In this document: in pieces, positions 34,543-43,479 of the stretch | Numbering within the stretch: position 1 is the first letter of the stretch | Layout of the letters: each line of letters opens with the position of its first letter | Assembly: GCF_039529835.1 (NCBI RefSeq) | Contig: NZ_CP154262.1 | Coordinates: 2,356,001-2,420,000, forward strand | Direction of reading: 5' to 3' | Length of the DNA: 64,000 bases | Source: Arthrobacter sp. TMP15 | Lineage (GTDB): Bacteria; Actinomycetota; Actinomycetes; Actinomycetales; Micrococcaceae | Position numbers and translations under genes: made by a program | The notes under the pieces: generated by a model | What the model saw: only the letters and a program-made list of their open reading frames with translations | The model's database searches: none | Told to the model about the DNA's origin: nothing

Positions 34543-35697
34543 CTAAGCTTTCGCTCCCAGTTTCCAAAGAGATGTGACTTCATTGCTGCGTGCAGCATAG
34601 AACGGGTCACTGGTGTCCATGGAGCGGGGATGCCTGGCAGACGTGTCCATACGGTCAATCACTTCAAGCCCAGCATTTTCAATCCAGGTCATCAAGTCCT
34701 CTCTTGAGCGCAGCCCCAAATGCTCGGCCAGGTCGGAGATGATCAGCCATCCCTCTCCCCCGGGCTCAAGGTGCCGCGTCAATCCGGCCAGGAATGCTCT
34801 AAGCATGCGCGATTTAGGATCATAAACCGCGTTATCCAGCAAAGTGTTAGCCGTCCCCGGCAACCAGGGTGGATTACACACAACCAGCGGTGACCGACCT
34901 TCTGGGAACATGTCTGTCAGTTGCAAGTCAACAGAGCTGCTGAGTCCCAGATTCTCCAGATTCTCCTGCGCGCAGGCGATGGCCCGTGGTTCACTGTCGG
35001 TCCCAACCACACGTTTGACTCCTCGTTGGGCCAAGATAGCCGCCAAGACGCCAGTTCCTGTGCCGATATCAAAGGCCAGCTCGGTGGATGGCAGAACAGC
35101 TTGCGCCACCAGCGCCAAGTATTCACTGCGAATTGGCGCAAATGTCCCGTAGTGGGGGTGGATGAGGGCATCTAGTTCCTGCACAAACAAACCGTTCCGG
35201 CGCCATTCAAAAGCACCCACGGCCCCAAGCACATCTTGCAGCGGCGCCACAGTGTGTGATTCCACCGGCCCAGCCGCAGCAAGCCATGCAGCGGCTACGT
35301 CGGGTGCACGGCGAAGCGCAACGGTAGGTGCTGTTATATGTGTGCCAGCCTCCAACGGGACAAGTAAAAGCCCAAGCATACGTGCGCGCTGTGTCCGCCC
35401 TTGTCGGTAGCGGTAGAAAGCTTTGGCGACATCTTCGCCGTCGTGCCTTGAAAAAACGGGCAGGCGTCTGGCAATGGCCGAGAGTAGCTGGCGGGCATTG
35501 TGATAATCGCCCCGCCACAACATAGCTGTGCCCTGGGCAGCAAGGCGGTAAGCGTCGTCGGCGGTGAGGGAGTCATCCACCACCTGCACAGTTTTGGGAG
35601 GGTTGGCTCCGCTGGCAGAAAACCAGCGCGCCGAATGATCTTCCTCCCCCTGCGTCCAGCTCAAAGTAGGGGCTGGCTGCAATGGCTCAGTGGTCAT
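34543..35697 (-). CDS. N5-glutamine/RNA methyltransferase-like protein
   Basis: The 384-residue protein has an unassigned N-terminal domain (about 1-165) and a class I methyltransferase domain: LAFDIGTGTGVLAAILA, a VVGTDSEPRAI acidic loop and the NPPWLPG catalytic motif. The NPPW form is used by enzymes that methylate glutamine or ring nitrogens, such as PrmC/HemK and rRNA N2-guanine methyltransferases. Actinobacterial relatives have the same two-part layout. The substrate cannot be read from sequence. It converges on the DUF3515 gene with only seven bases between. Confidence 0.75.
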   Translation of the reverse strand: MTTEPLQPAPTLSWTQGEEDHSARWFSASGANPPKTVQVVDDSLTADDAYRLAAQGTAMLWRGDYHNARQLLSAIARRLPVFSRHDGEDVAKAFYRYRQGRTQRARMLGLLLVPLEAGTHITAPTVALRRAPDVAAAWLAAAGPVESHTVAPLQDVLGAVGAFEWRRNGLFVQELDALIHPHYGTFAPIRSEYLALVAQAVLPSTELAFDIGTGTGVLAAILAQRGVKRVVGTDSEPRAIACAQENLENLGLSSSVDLQLTDMFPEGRSPLVVCNPPWLPGTANTLLDNAVYDPKSRMLRAFLAGLTRHLEPGGEGWLIISDLAEHLGLRSREDLMTWIENAGLEVIDRMDTSARHPRSMDTSDPFYAARSNEVTSLWKLGAKA

Positions 35698-35884
35698 GGG
35701 CGAAGGGGCTCCTAGAGGGAATGCCGGCTAATGCAGCCGCAGAAATGTTCAGTCTTCAGTTTAGCCCGTGAGCTGGGTAGATTCTTTGGCCCTGGATTGG
35801 GCTGCGGTGTGGAGAGAGTACTGCGCGGGAGGATTCTTTGAAAGACTAGAGTCTTCGGCACAATTCCCTCGAAAGGTTACACCC

Positions 35885-36358
35885 ATGAACGCTCTGCCTC
35901 AGGTCAATGCGCAGTCCAAAGGGTTCCTTGCCCGGCTGATCGAACCAAAACCTTCCACGTCTAAACCACGCACAGCGGTTCGCATGATTTTGGGGGCGCT
36001 GCTTCTATTCGCCGGAATCAGCCACCTCACGGTGGCCCGGACAGAATTTCAAGCGCAGGTGCCGGAGTTTCTGCCGCTAGACCCCGACTTTGTGGTTGTT
36101 GCCTCGGGAATTGTTGAAATCACCCTTGGTGTCGCTCTCCTACTGTTGGCACGGCGCCGCGTTCCGGTGGGATGGGTAGTGGCCTTGTTCTTTATCGGTG
36201 TTTTTCCGGGCAACATCGCCCAGTGGTTGGACGCAAGGAACGGATTTGGGCTCGACACCGACACCAAACGACTAGTCCGGTTATTCTTCCAGCCCCTCCT
36301 TGTTGCCGCAGCTCTGTTTGGCACAGGAGCTTGGCGAGACCGGCCCAGGAAGCGCTGA
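35885..36358 (+). CDS. DoxX-like membrane protein
   Basis: The 157-residue protein has four predicted membrane helices (VRMILGALLLFAGISHL; VVASGIVEITLGVALLLLA; WVVALFFIGVFPGNI; LFFQPLLVAAALFG), the pattern of the DoxX/DUF4345-like family. I chose ATG 35885 with GAAAGG seven bases upstream; the frame is open back to a GTG at 35768. The role is unknown in detail; relatives are linked to redox and stress membrane complexes. Confidence 0.7.
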   Translation: MNALPQVNAQSKGFLARLIEPKPSTSKPRTAVRMILGALLLFAGISHLTVARTEFQAQVPEFLPLDPDFVVVASGIVEITLGVALLLLARRRVPVGWVVALFFIGVFPGNIAQWLDARNGFGLDTDTKRLVRLFFQPLLVAAALFGTGAWRDRPRKR

Positions 36359-36494
36359 AAGTTGGCGGAGGCTAATCAACGCTGGATGGTTGGCCCAAGG
36401 CCGAAACCAGCTGTAGCTTGCTGCTTTTTCACTGCTAGGTTGAAAGATCAGTTAAGAAATACAACGAGTACCAACGAATCATTCTGGAGCTATT

Positions 36495-36962
36495 ATTAGA
36501 AATAATGTTAGCCGCAAGAAGCTTCTTGCCCTCACGTTAATATCCGGTCTATTGTTAGCCGGTTGCACCGGAACTAGTAGCGGTTCCAGCACAAGTCCCG
36601 ATTCTAGCGAATCAACCAAAAATGCCACGGCAGAACCCGCTGGCATGGCAGAGCTCAAAGAGGCCGTCCAGAAAATTCTCGGCTCACCCAATAATCACAG
36701 CCTGGCAGCGGTTGGCAACACTAGGAAAGAGGGTTTGAACAATACTCCTCTGCTCACCGGAGCCCCTGAAATTGTGCGAGTCATCATCGCTTGCAACGGA
36801 GGTTCCAGCTCAACTCTGCAGGTGGGCCCGGACACACTATCCGTGGCCTGCGATTCGGTAGCTCACGTCATTGACTCGGTACCATCGAAATCCCTGACGA
36901 TCAGCGTTCCCCCAACACCAACAAGTGCTGGAAGCATCTACGTGGCGGTGGACAAGCAGTAA
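36495..36962 (+). CDS. Small lipoprotein with no ordinary start codon
   Basis: The frame reads IRNNVSRKKLLALTLISGLL and then LAGCTG, a clear lipoprotein signal (KK, hydrophobic core, lipobox LAGC). No ATG, GTG or TTG lies upstream of that signal in frame; the frame closes at a TAA at 36453. An ATT at 36495 (or 36492) follows CTGGAG at about 5 bases, so initiation at ATT is possible. The TTG at 36552 would remove almost the whole signal. The mature part (about 135 residues) is Ser/Thr-rich at the start and carries VIIACNGGSSSTLQVGP. The family is unrecognised. It could also be a decayed start. Confidence 0.55.
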   Translation: MRNNVSRKKLLALTLISGLLLAGCTGTSSGSSTSPDSSESTKNATAEPAGMAELKEAVQKILGSPNNHSLAAVGNTRKEGLNNTPLLTGAPEIVRVIIACNGGSSSTLQVGPDTLSVACDSVAHVIDSVPSKSLTISVPPTPTSAGSIYVAVDKQ

Positions 36963-37007
36963 AGTGAGCGAGCGTCGGCAAAAAAGCAACGTTAAGTGAG
37001 CGAGCGT
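36962..37007. repeat. Direct repeat AAGTGAGCGAGCGT, two copies
   Basis: Copies at 36962-36975 and 36994-37007 lie between the convergent lipoprotein and ddl genes. The same core, (A)GTGAGCGAGCG, occurs in both orientations at 50156-50320. Confidence 0.75.
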
Positions 37008-37015
37008 GGGCAGGG

Positions 37016-38152
37016 CTAGCGGAGGCCCACCTTGCGCTGCAGAGCCAACTGGAGCAGCTCGTCGATCAGTTCCGGATAGCTCAGCCCCGAAGCCTCCCAC
37101 ATTTGCGGGTACATGGAGCTCGGGGTGAAGCCGGGCATGGTGTTGATCTCATTGATAATCAATTCACCATCAGCCGTATAAAAGAAGTCCACCCTGGAAA
37201 GGCCTTCTGCACCTACCGCATCGAACGCTTGCGCAGCCTGTTCCCGGACCCGGGCAATATCCGCCTCAGGCATCTCCGCCGGACAGCTCAGGTTGACTGC
37301 GTTGCCCTGGACGTACTTGGCGGCAAAGTCGTAGAACTCGTGGTGGGCACCGTCCACCATGGCGATTTCACCCGGCAAGGATACCCGTGGTGCATTGTTC
37401 CCGCGGCCTTCCAGGACGGCGCATTCAATCTCGCGGCCCACAATCCCGGCCTCAATCACCAACTTAAGATCGTGCTCACGGGCTGCCTCAATCGCCGCAT
37501 CAAGGCTATCCAGAGAATCGACTTTAGAGATACCCATTGACGAACCAGCACGGGCCGGCTTTACAAACACGGGAAAGCCCAGTGCTGCCACGCGTTCGCG
37601 AACTTTCGCCGGGTCCACAGTCCACTGACGGTCTGTGACGGCAACGTATGGCCCAACGCTCAGGCCAGCAGCGGCAAAAACCACCTTCATGAAGTGCTTG
37701 TCCATGCCGATGGCCGAGGCCAGCACCCCCGCCCCAACATAGCGGGTATCGCTCAACTCCAATAGCCCCTGAATAGTGCCGTCTTCTCCCCAGGGTCCGT
37801 GCAACAGCGGGAACACCACATCCACGGAACCAAGTTCCTCTGGCAACTTAGCCGCCTCCGAAACCACCAGCTGGTGACCGCCGCCTAGGTGCGCCAGCGA
37901 GACTGTCTGAACCCCCGATGCAACCTCCGGGGAGTCACCCTCGGCAAGGGACCACCCTTCGATGTCCTCGCCAGCCAAAACCCACTGTCCGCTTTTAGCG
38001 ATACCGATAGGAACGACGTCGTACTTAGTCCTGTCAATGGCGCCCAGCACACCGGCAGCCGTTACACAGCTGACAGCATGCTCACTGGAACGCCCGCCAA
38101 AAAGAATGGCAACACGGATAGGCGCAGTGATGGCGGGGGAATCGGTACTCAC
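37016..38152 (-). CDS. ddl: D-alanine--D-alanine ligase
   Basis: The 378-residue protein is an ATP-grasp enzyme that joins two D-alanines for peptidoglycan. It carries the N-terminal [15 protein letters not shown], the ATP-binding [18 protein letters not shown] and the C-terminal [31 protein letters not shown]. The start is GTG 38152, three bases after gpsA. The operon murA-plsC-gpsA-ddl is typical of this group. Confidence 0.95.
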   Translation of the reverse strand: [378 protein letters not shown]

Positions 38153-38155
38153 GCG

Positions 38156-39193
38156 TTAATCGCCTTCGGATTTGAGTTGGCGGGCTAGCAGCAGCGGGCC
38201 CAGATCATCGACAGTGAGCCTACCCTCAAGCACACCCACAACGGCGTTAGTGATGGGCATGTCCACGCCCATCTTCGCCGCAAGATCCGAAACGGCACGC
38301 CCGGACTTGATACCCTCAGCGGTCTGGGTCATTCGGTTATTGACCTCATCGAGGGTGAGGCCCTCCCCCAGCATGCGACCGGCCGTGTGGTTTCGGCTCA
38401 AGGACGAGGAACAGGTGGCTACCAGATCCCCCAGTCCCGCCAGCCCCGCCATGGTCTCAGCCTTTCCACCCAACGCCAAAGCCAGCCGCGTGGTCTCGGC
38501 CAGTCCGCGAGTGATGACGGAGGCCTTGGTGTTATCGCCCACCTTTTGGCCCTCGCAAATACCCACGCACAGCGCGATCACGTTCTTCACGATTCCACCG
38601 ATCTCAACACCCACCACATCGTTGATGGTGTAGGGGCGGAAATACCGCGGTTTGCACACGGTGGCAACCCATTTTGCTGTGTCCTCATCCACACACGCAA
38701 CAACCGACGCTGTTGGTTCCTGGCGAGCAATTTCCATGGCCAGGTTTGGACCTGAAATCACCACCACGCGGTCAGGGCTCAGCCCAAGTTCGGCTTCGAT
38801 GACTTGGGACATGCGCTGATCGGTACCCAGCTCCAGTCCCTTCATTAAACTCACGACGACGGCGTCCTTGGAAATGTACCCGGCCCACCCCCGCAGCTGC
38901 TCCCGTAAGCTTTGTGCGGGCACTGCCAGGACCACGAGCTCGGCGTCCTTGAGGACATCTTCGACATTGACCGAGGCACTGATGTTGCTGGGCAGCTCGG
39001 TGGTTGAGAGGTAGCGCGGGTTGCGGTGCTGGTTATTTATTTGGTCAACAACTTCTTGACGACGGCCCCAGAGCACGATCTTTCGATCCGTGCCCGCGGC
39101 TGCATCCCCAAGAATTTTTGCGAAAGTAGTTCCCCAGCTGCCGGCACCCAAAACTGCTGTCTTGAGTGGCGCCTTGCCATCCACATAACTCAC
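38156..39193 (-). CDS. gpsA: Glycerol-3-phosphate dehydrogenase [NAD(P)+]
   Basis: The 345-residue protein has the NAD-binding TAVLGAGSWGTTFAKIL (12-28) and the catalytic signatures VVISGPNLAMEIA and NVIALCVGICEGQKVGDN. It makes sn-glycerol 3-phosphate for phospholipids. The start is GTG 39193, overlapping the plsC stop as GTGA, so the two genes are coupled. Confidence 0.95.
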   Translation of the reverse strand: MSYVDGKAPLKTAVLGAGSWGTTFAKILGDAAAGTDRKIVLWGRRQEVVDQINNQHRNPRYLSTTELPSNISASVNVEDVLKDAELVVLAVPAQSLREQLRGWAGYISKDAVVVSLMKGLELGTDQRMSQVIEAELGLSPDRVVVISGPNLAMEIARQEPTASVVACVDEDTAKWVATVCKPRYFRPYTINDVVGVEIGGIVKNVIALCVGICEGQKVGDNTKASVITRGLAETTRLALALGGKAETMAGLAGLGDLVATCSSSLSRNHTAGRMLGEGLTLDEVNNRMTQTAEGIKSGRAVSDLAAKMGVDMPITNAVVGVLEGRLTVDDLGPLLLARQLKSEGD

Positions 39194-40068
39194 TGGAGGT
39201 CCCCGCTTTCTGTTGTTCCGGCGTCGTTGTTAATGTTCTCTCTATTGACGGGCTTGTGGCTCGAGTCGGAACCTCGCTCCACAAAGCGTCCGTGGGCCGA
39301 CTGCTGGTGGGCTGCCGGATCCCAAAGCTCGTCCGGCGCCTGCTCACCACGAAGGTCCTGAACCATCAAGGTGATGTCCTTCATAATGGTCGCAGTCATC
39401 GCCTCGAGTGTGGCCTTGTCCGCGCTCCGCCCGGCGAAGGCGCTTAGATCCACAGGATTGCCAACTACTACCTTCACCTTCTTGCGAGGGAAAATCTTGA
39501 AACTCTTGGCATAACGCGGGAACACTTCCTGGGCACCCCAATGAACTATGGGGATCACCTTGACCCCAGTCGCCAGGGCAAGCCGTGCCGCACCTGTCCG
39601 CCCTTTCATAGGCCAGAGATCAGGATCGCGGGTCAGCGTGCCTTCAGGATAAATAACGACGGCGTTGCCGGAATCGAGCGCTTTCTTAGCGGCCACCAGC
39701 GACTTACCGGCACCGGCACCGGCTCGCTCCACCGGAATCTGCTGCGCACCGCGCAGAGCAGCACCAAGCACCGGATTATTGAACAATCCATCTTTAGCCA
39801 AAAAGTGCGGCATAATATTTTGGTTGTACAGCAAGTGCCCCACCACGATGGGATCAATTTCGGAGTAATGGTTGGGTACCACAATGAAACCCTCATCCAA
39901 CGGCAGGCGGTCCAGGCCATACCATTGTTTCCCGATTGCAACGTTCATCAGGCTACGGGCAATCCCGGCGATGATCGCAAAATTAAAGCGCGTACGGTGC
40001 GTCATGCTCTTGGGTTTGTAGGGACGCTTATGTGTTGCCTTGCCCGGCTCCGGAAGATCATTGCTCAC
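39190..40068 (-). CDS. plsC: 1-acyl-sn-glycerol-3-phosphate acyltransferase
   Basis: The 292-residue protein has the acyltransferase box NHYSEID (His67 to Asp72, H-x4-D) and the glycerol-phosphate-binding YPEGTLTRDPDLWP. It adds the second acyl chain in phosphatidic acid synthesis at the membrane. It starts at GTG 40068, six bases after murA, and has a basic N-terminus. The C-terminal tail (after about 250) is polar and probably disordered. Confidence 0.92.
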   Translation of the reverse strand: MSNDLPEPGKATHKRPYKPKSMTHRTRFNFAIIAGIARSLMNVAIGKQWYGLDRLPLDEGFIVVPNHYSEIDPIVVGHLLYNQNIMPHFLAKDGLFNNPVLGAALRGAQQIPVERAGAGAGKSLVAAKKALDSGNAVVIYPEGTLTRDPDLWPMKGRTGAARLALATGVKVIPIVHWGAQEVFPRYAKSFKIFPRKKVKVVVGNPVDLSAFAGRSADKATLEAMTATIMKDITLMVQDLRGEQAPDELWDPAAHQQSAHGRFVERGSDSSHKPVNRENINNDAGTTESGDLQ

Positions 40069-40074
40069 AGTTAT

Positions 40075-41427
40075 CTACCCTGCATTCCTTGCGTTCTTGG
40101 ATGTTTCATGCACGTCGAAATCGGCGCCCAGACCATCAAGCTTGGCCGTAAAGTGCTCGTAACCCCGGCTGATCACATCAATACCTGTCACGGTTGATGT
40201 CCCTTGCGCAGCCAGTGCCGCGATCATGTGGCTGAATCCGCCACGCAGATCCGGAATATCAATGTCCACGCCCTTTAACGGCGTTGGCCCTGAGATCACG
40301 GCCGAGTGGACAAAGTTGCGCTGACCAAAGCGGCACGGGATGCTACCTAAACACTCGCGGTGGAGCTGGATGCCGGCCCCCATACGTACCAAAGCCTCAG
40401 TGAAACCAAAACGGTTCTCATACACAGTCTCGTGCACAATGGAAACGCCCTCTGCCTGAGTCAATGCCACCACCAGTGGCTGCTGCCAATCGGTCATGAA
40501 GCCCGGGTGAACGTCAGTTTCCAGAACTAGCGGCTTCAGCGAACCACCCTTGTGATAGAAACGGATGCCGTCGTCATGGATGTCCATGCCACCGCCGATC
40601 TTCCGGAAAGTGTTTACGAACGTCATCATGTCTCGCTGGCTGGCACCTTGGACATAGATGTCACCGCCTGTGACTAGGGCCGCCGAGGCCCATGAGGCTG
40701 ATTCGTTGCGATCTGGCAGGGCGGTGTGGTCGTAGCCCGTGAGCTCATCCACGCCCTCAATACGGATGGTTCTATCCGTCTGGACCGAAATGATGGCACC
40801 CATCTTTTGCAAGATGGCAATCAGGTCAATGATTTCAGGTTCGGTGGCGGCACCGCTGAGTTCGGTAATGCCCTCCGCACGTGTTGCGGAGAGTAGCACC
40901 TGCTCCGTTGCCCCCACGCTGGGGTAGGGCAGGTTAATTTTTGTGCCCTTCAGACCATTGGGTGCCGAGATGGAGATGCCACCTGTTGTTTTATCCACGA
41001 CAGCGCCAAACTTGCGCAGCACTTCCAAGTGATAATCGATGGGCCGGTCACCGATCTTGCAGCCGCCCAGATCCGGGATGAAAGCATGCCCAATGGAGTG
41101 AATCAGCGGTCCGCACAGCAGAATGGGGATGCGGGAATCACCGGCGTGCGTGTTGATCTCCGCAGTGTTGGCCTGCTTGGCGTTGGCCGGATCCATTGTC
41201 AGGTCTCCTGTGACGGAGTCTTTGTCAACGGTGACGCCATGGAGCTGCAGCAACGAGGTGACGACCTCGACGTCCTTAATTTCCGGGACATTGCGCAAAA
41301 TTGAGGGTGAATTGCCCAACAGAGCTGCCACCATCGCCTTGGGGACAAGGTTTTTGGCACCCCTCACCTGGACGCGTCCCTTCAGTGGAACACCACCACG
41401 GACCGTTAGAATCCTGCTCATCTTCAT
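40075..41427 (-). CDS. murA: UDP-N-acetylglucosamine 1-carboxyvinyltransferase
   Basis: The 450-residue protein catalyses the first committed step of peptidoglycan synthesis. It has the N-terminal VRGAKNLVPKAMVAALL and the loop DLGGCKIGDRPIDYH with Cys123 in the catalytic position, the residue that fosfomycin targets. It starts at ATG 41427 with AGGA four bases upstream. It is the first gene of a four-gene operon. Confidence 0.95.
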   Translation of the reverse strand: MKMSRILTVRGGVPLKGRVQVRGAKNLVPKAMVAALLGNSPSILRNVPEIKDVEVVTSLLQLHGVTVDKDSVTGDLTMDPANAKQANTAEINTHAGDSRIPILLCGPLIHSIGHAFIPDLGGCKIGDRPIDYHLEVLRKFGAVVDKTTGGISISAPNGLKGTKINLPYPSVGATEQVLLSATRAEGITELSGAATEPEIIDLIAILQKMGAIISVQTDRTIRIEGVDELTGYDHTALPDRNESASWASAALVTGGDIYVQGASQRDMMTFVNTFRKIGGGMDIHDDGIRFYHKGGSLKPLVLETDVHPGFMTDWQQPLVVALTQAEGVSIVHETVYENRFGFTEALVRMGAGIQLHRECLGSIPCRFGQRNFVHSAVISGPTPLKGVDIDIPDLRGGFSHMIAALAAQGTSTVTGIDVISRGYEHFTAKLDGLGADFDVHETSKNARNAG

Positions 41428-41733
41428 CCAATCCTCGGTTCCACCACCGGCAGCCGTACAGCGCGATGGTCACTGACAAGCATAGTTTCTCGGATGCATA
41501 AGCTGAAACGGCGACTTTTGGGCTTGCTGTTGTCAGCGGCGGGTGGTGTGGATTTTCGCGGGTGGTGTGCCGCCCGCGAGAATCCAGAACACCCGCCATT
41601 ATTGCCGGAATGCTGCGTTGGTGCTGGTCTCCGGGTCCGGTTGATTCCTCCACAGCCGCAGCGCAGCAGCCCTTGACGCACATCTTGGAATAATCAGCTG
41701 CTTCAGCTCCTTCTGGGAGGCAAGAATCAAGCC
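41428..41733. other. Intergenic region with a strong hairpin
   Basis: This 306-base gap separates the divergent murA and AbiEi-like genes. It contains a hairpin: GGATTTTCGCGGG (41550-41562) and CCCGCGAGAATCC (41573-41585), 12 of 13 bases pairing around a 10-base loop, with GCGGGTGGTGTG repeated on each side. There is no T-tract, so it is not an ordinary terminator. Promoters for both genes should be here but I cannot place them with confidence. Confidence 0.5.
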
Positions 41734-42723
41734 ATGGAACATTTCCTGCCTCCACCGTGGCTCGCTAAATCTGACCCGTTCGACGACGAACATGGCGCCA
41801 CCCGCCTCTCTCGCCTGAGCACACGAGGTGAAGTCATTCGGGTCCGGCGCGGCTTCTACCTACCAGAGGAAGTGTGGAAGTCCCTCAAACCGTGGCATCG
41901 TTACCGCACCCTGATTCAGGCTGTGAATGATTCTTCCCAATCCGCCCCCGTGTTCAGCCGTGAATCAGCGGCAAGCATTCTGGGTCTGCCAACACTGCAA
42001 AGAACCCACGATGTCCATTGCGTTTTACCCACCGCCTGCGCGGGTGGTCGAAGCGAGAACGGAGTGCGCAGGCATAATCCCGTACCCGGGGACCCCGAAC
42101 CGTGGCGGATAGATGGCCTACTGACAACCTCGCTCGTTGAAACGGCCCGTGATTTGGCCGCCTCTGGAACATTTGCTCAGGGTCTGGCCGCAATGGACAG
42201 GCTTATGAACCCACAGGCGTACCCGGCTGTGCCAGTTGAATACGCTCGCTGCATTCGCAACGTAGAGGTGGAGGAATCATTGGCGCGGCTGATCAGCGGA
42301 AGTCAACAACGAAAGACTCGTCGGGCGCTTAATTTCGCCGATAGCAGGTCCGGTTCGGCAGGAGAATCATGGAGCCGGGCCATCATGATCCAGCACGGCT
42401 TCCACCCACCTGTGCTTCAGAAGAGGTTCAGCGACGCTCGCGGCACCATCGGAGACCCTGACTTCCTCTGGGAAGAATTTAAGACCATGGGCGAGTTTGA
42501 TGGACATGAAAAGTATTCTGCCCAGAGATTCCTGAAGGGAAGAACGCCGGCACAGATTGTCATTGAGGAGAAAAACCGTGAGAACCGCCTCCGGGCATTG
42601 GGCTACAACGTGCTCAGGTGGGAATGGGCAGATTTGGAGAACCCGCAGAAACTGATCACCCTGCTCCGCAGCGCGGGCCTACCGCAATGCCTAACGGGAG
42701 CCATACCAGGGCCGCACCCCTAG
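41734..42723 (+). CDS. AbiEi-like winged-helix protein with a DUF559-type nuclease-like C-domain
   Basis: The 329-residue protein has an N-terminal region like the antitoxin AbiEi (LSRLSTRGEVIRVRRGFYL, with Arg/Tyr-rich winged helix) and a middle region LTTSLVETARDLAA. The C-terminal part resembles very-short-patch/DUF559 nuclease folds: GDPDFLWEE, FDGHEKYS, IEEKNRENRLRALGYN and VLRWEWADL (PD-(D/E)xK-like pattern). Such proteins are common in actinobacteria without a recognisable AbiEii toxin; none is next to it here. The role is not known. Confidence 0.7.
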   Translation: MEHFLPPPWLAKSDPFDDEHGATRLSRLSTRGEVIRVRRGFYLPEEVWKSLKPWHRYRTLIQAVNDSSQSAPVFSRESAASILGLPTLQRTHDVHCVLPTACAGGRSENGVRRHNPVPGDPEPWRIDGLLTTSLVETARDLAASGTFAQGLAAMDRLMNPQAYPAVPVEYARCIRNVEVEESLARLISGSQQRKTRRALNFADSRSGSAGESWSRAIMIQHGFHPPVLQKRFSDARGTIGDPDFLWEEFKTMGEFDGHEKYSAQRFLKGRTPAQIVIEEKNRENRLRALGYNVLRWEWADLENPQKLITLLRSAGLPQCLTGAIPGPHP

Positions 42724-42867
42724 CTGCCGCTGTGCGGTTGCGCGAAGCGCAGCCCGTGGCGTAGTTATGACCTTAACGCGCATTGCCGGCCCGCCCCACG
42801 GGCAAACCGGCAATTCGTGAGTACAAAGCTCATGAGCTTACGCAGAGTGTCAAACTCATGGAACCAA

Positions 42868-43467
42868 TCAGACCTTGGCTGGCAGCGTGGTTGGTTTGAT
42901 CGCAGGGCGAGTAGCCTCAAACGCGGTGATGGCTGGTTCGTCACGCAGGGTCAGACCAATGTCATCAAGCCCTTCAAGCAAACGCCACCGGGTGTAGTCA
43001 TCAATCTGAAACGGCGCTACAACCGAACCAGCTGTGACCATTTTGGATACCAGGTCCACTGTGATCTCGGTGCCCGGATCATGCTCCAGGACCTTCCAGA
43101 TTAATTCAATGTCATCTTGTGCCAGTTCTGCAGCAACAAGTCCCTGTTTGCCGGAGTTGCCGCGGAAAATATCGGCGAAACGGGATGAGAGCACGGCTTT
43201 GAAACCATAATCCTTCAGTGCCCAGACAGCATGTTCACGTGAGGATCCTGTAGCAAAGTCGGCACCAGCTACTAACACGGAGCCACGGTTGAACGGTTCC
43301 TGGTTCAGGATGAATTCCGGATTCTTGCGCCAGCTGGCAAACAGTGCATCCTCAAACCCTGTCCTGGTGATCCGCTTGAGGTACACAGCGGGGATGATCT
43401 GGTCTGTGTCAACATTGCTTTGGCGCAGCGGGACACCAATACCGGTGTGAGTGGAGAACTTTTCCAT
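42868..43467 (-). CDS. leuD: 3-isopropylmalate dehydratase small subunit
   Basis: The 199-residue protein has the signatures [19 protein letters not shown] and [17 protein letters not shown] of the aconitase-family small subunit. With LeuC it isomerises 2-isopropylmalate to 3-isopropylmalate. It follows leuC by 12 bases. Confidence 0.95.
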   Translation of the reverse strand: MEKFSTHTGIGVPLRQSNVDTDQIIPAVYLKRITRTGFEDALFASWRKNPEFILNQEPFNRGSVLVAGADFATGSSREHAVWALKDYGFKAVLSSRFADIFRGNSGKQGLVAAELAQDDIELIWKVLEHDPGTEITVDLVSKMVTAGSVVAPFQIDDYTRWRLLEGLDDIGLTLRDEPAITAFEATRPAIKPTTLPAKV

Positions 43468-43479
43468 TGTCTTAGCTCC

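Noticed and set aside
42782-42814. Possible terminator after leuD (ATTGCCGG/CCGGCAAT)
   Set aside because: The 8-bp stem has a long loop and no T-tract on the leuD strand; too weak to list as a feature.
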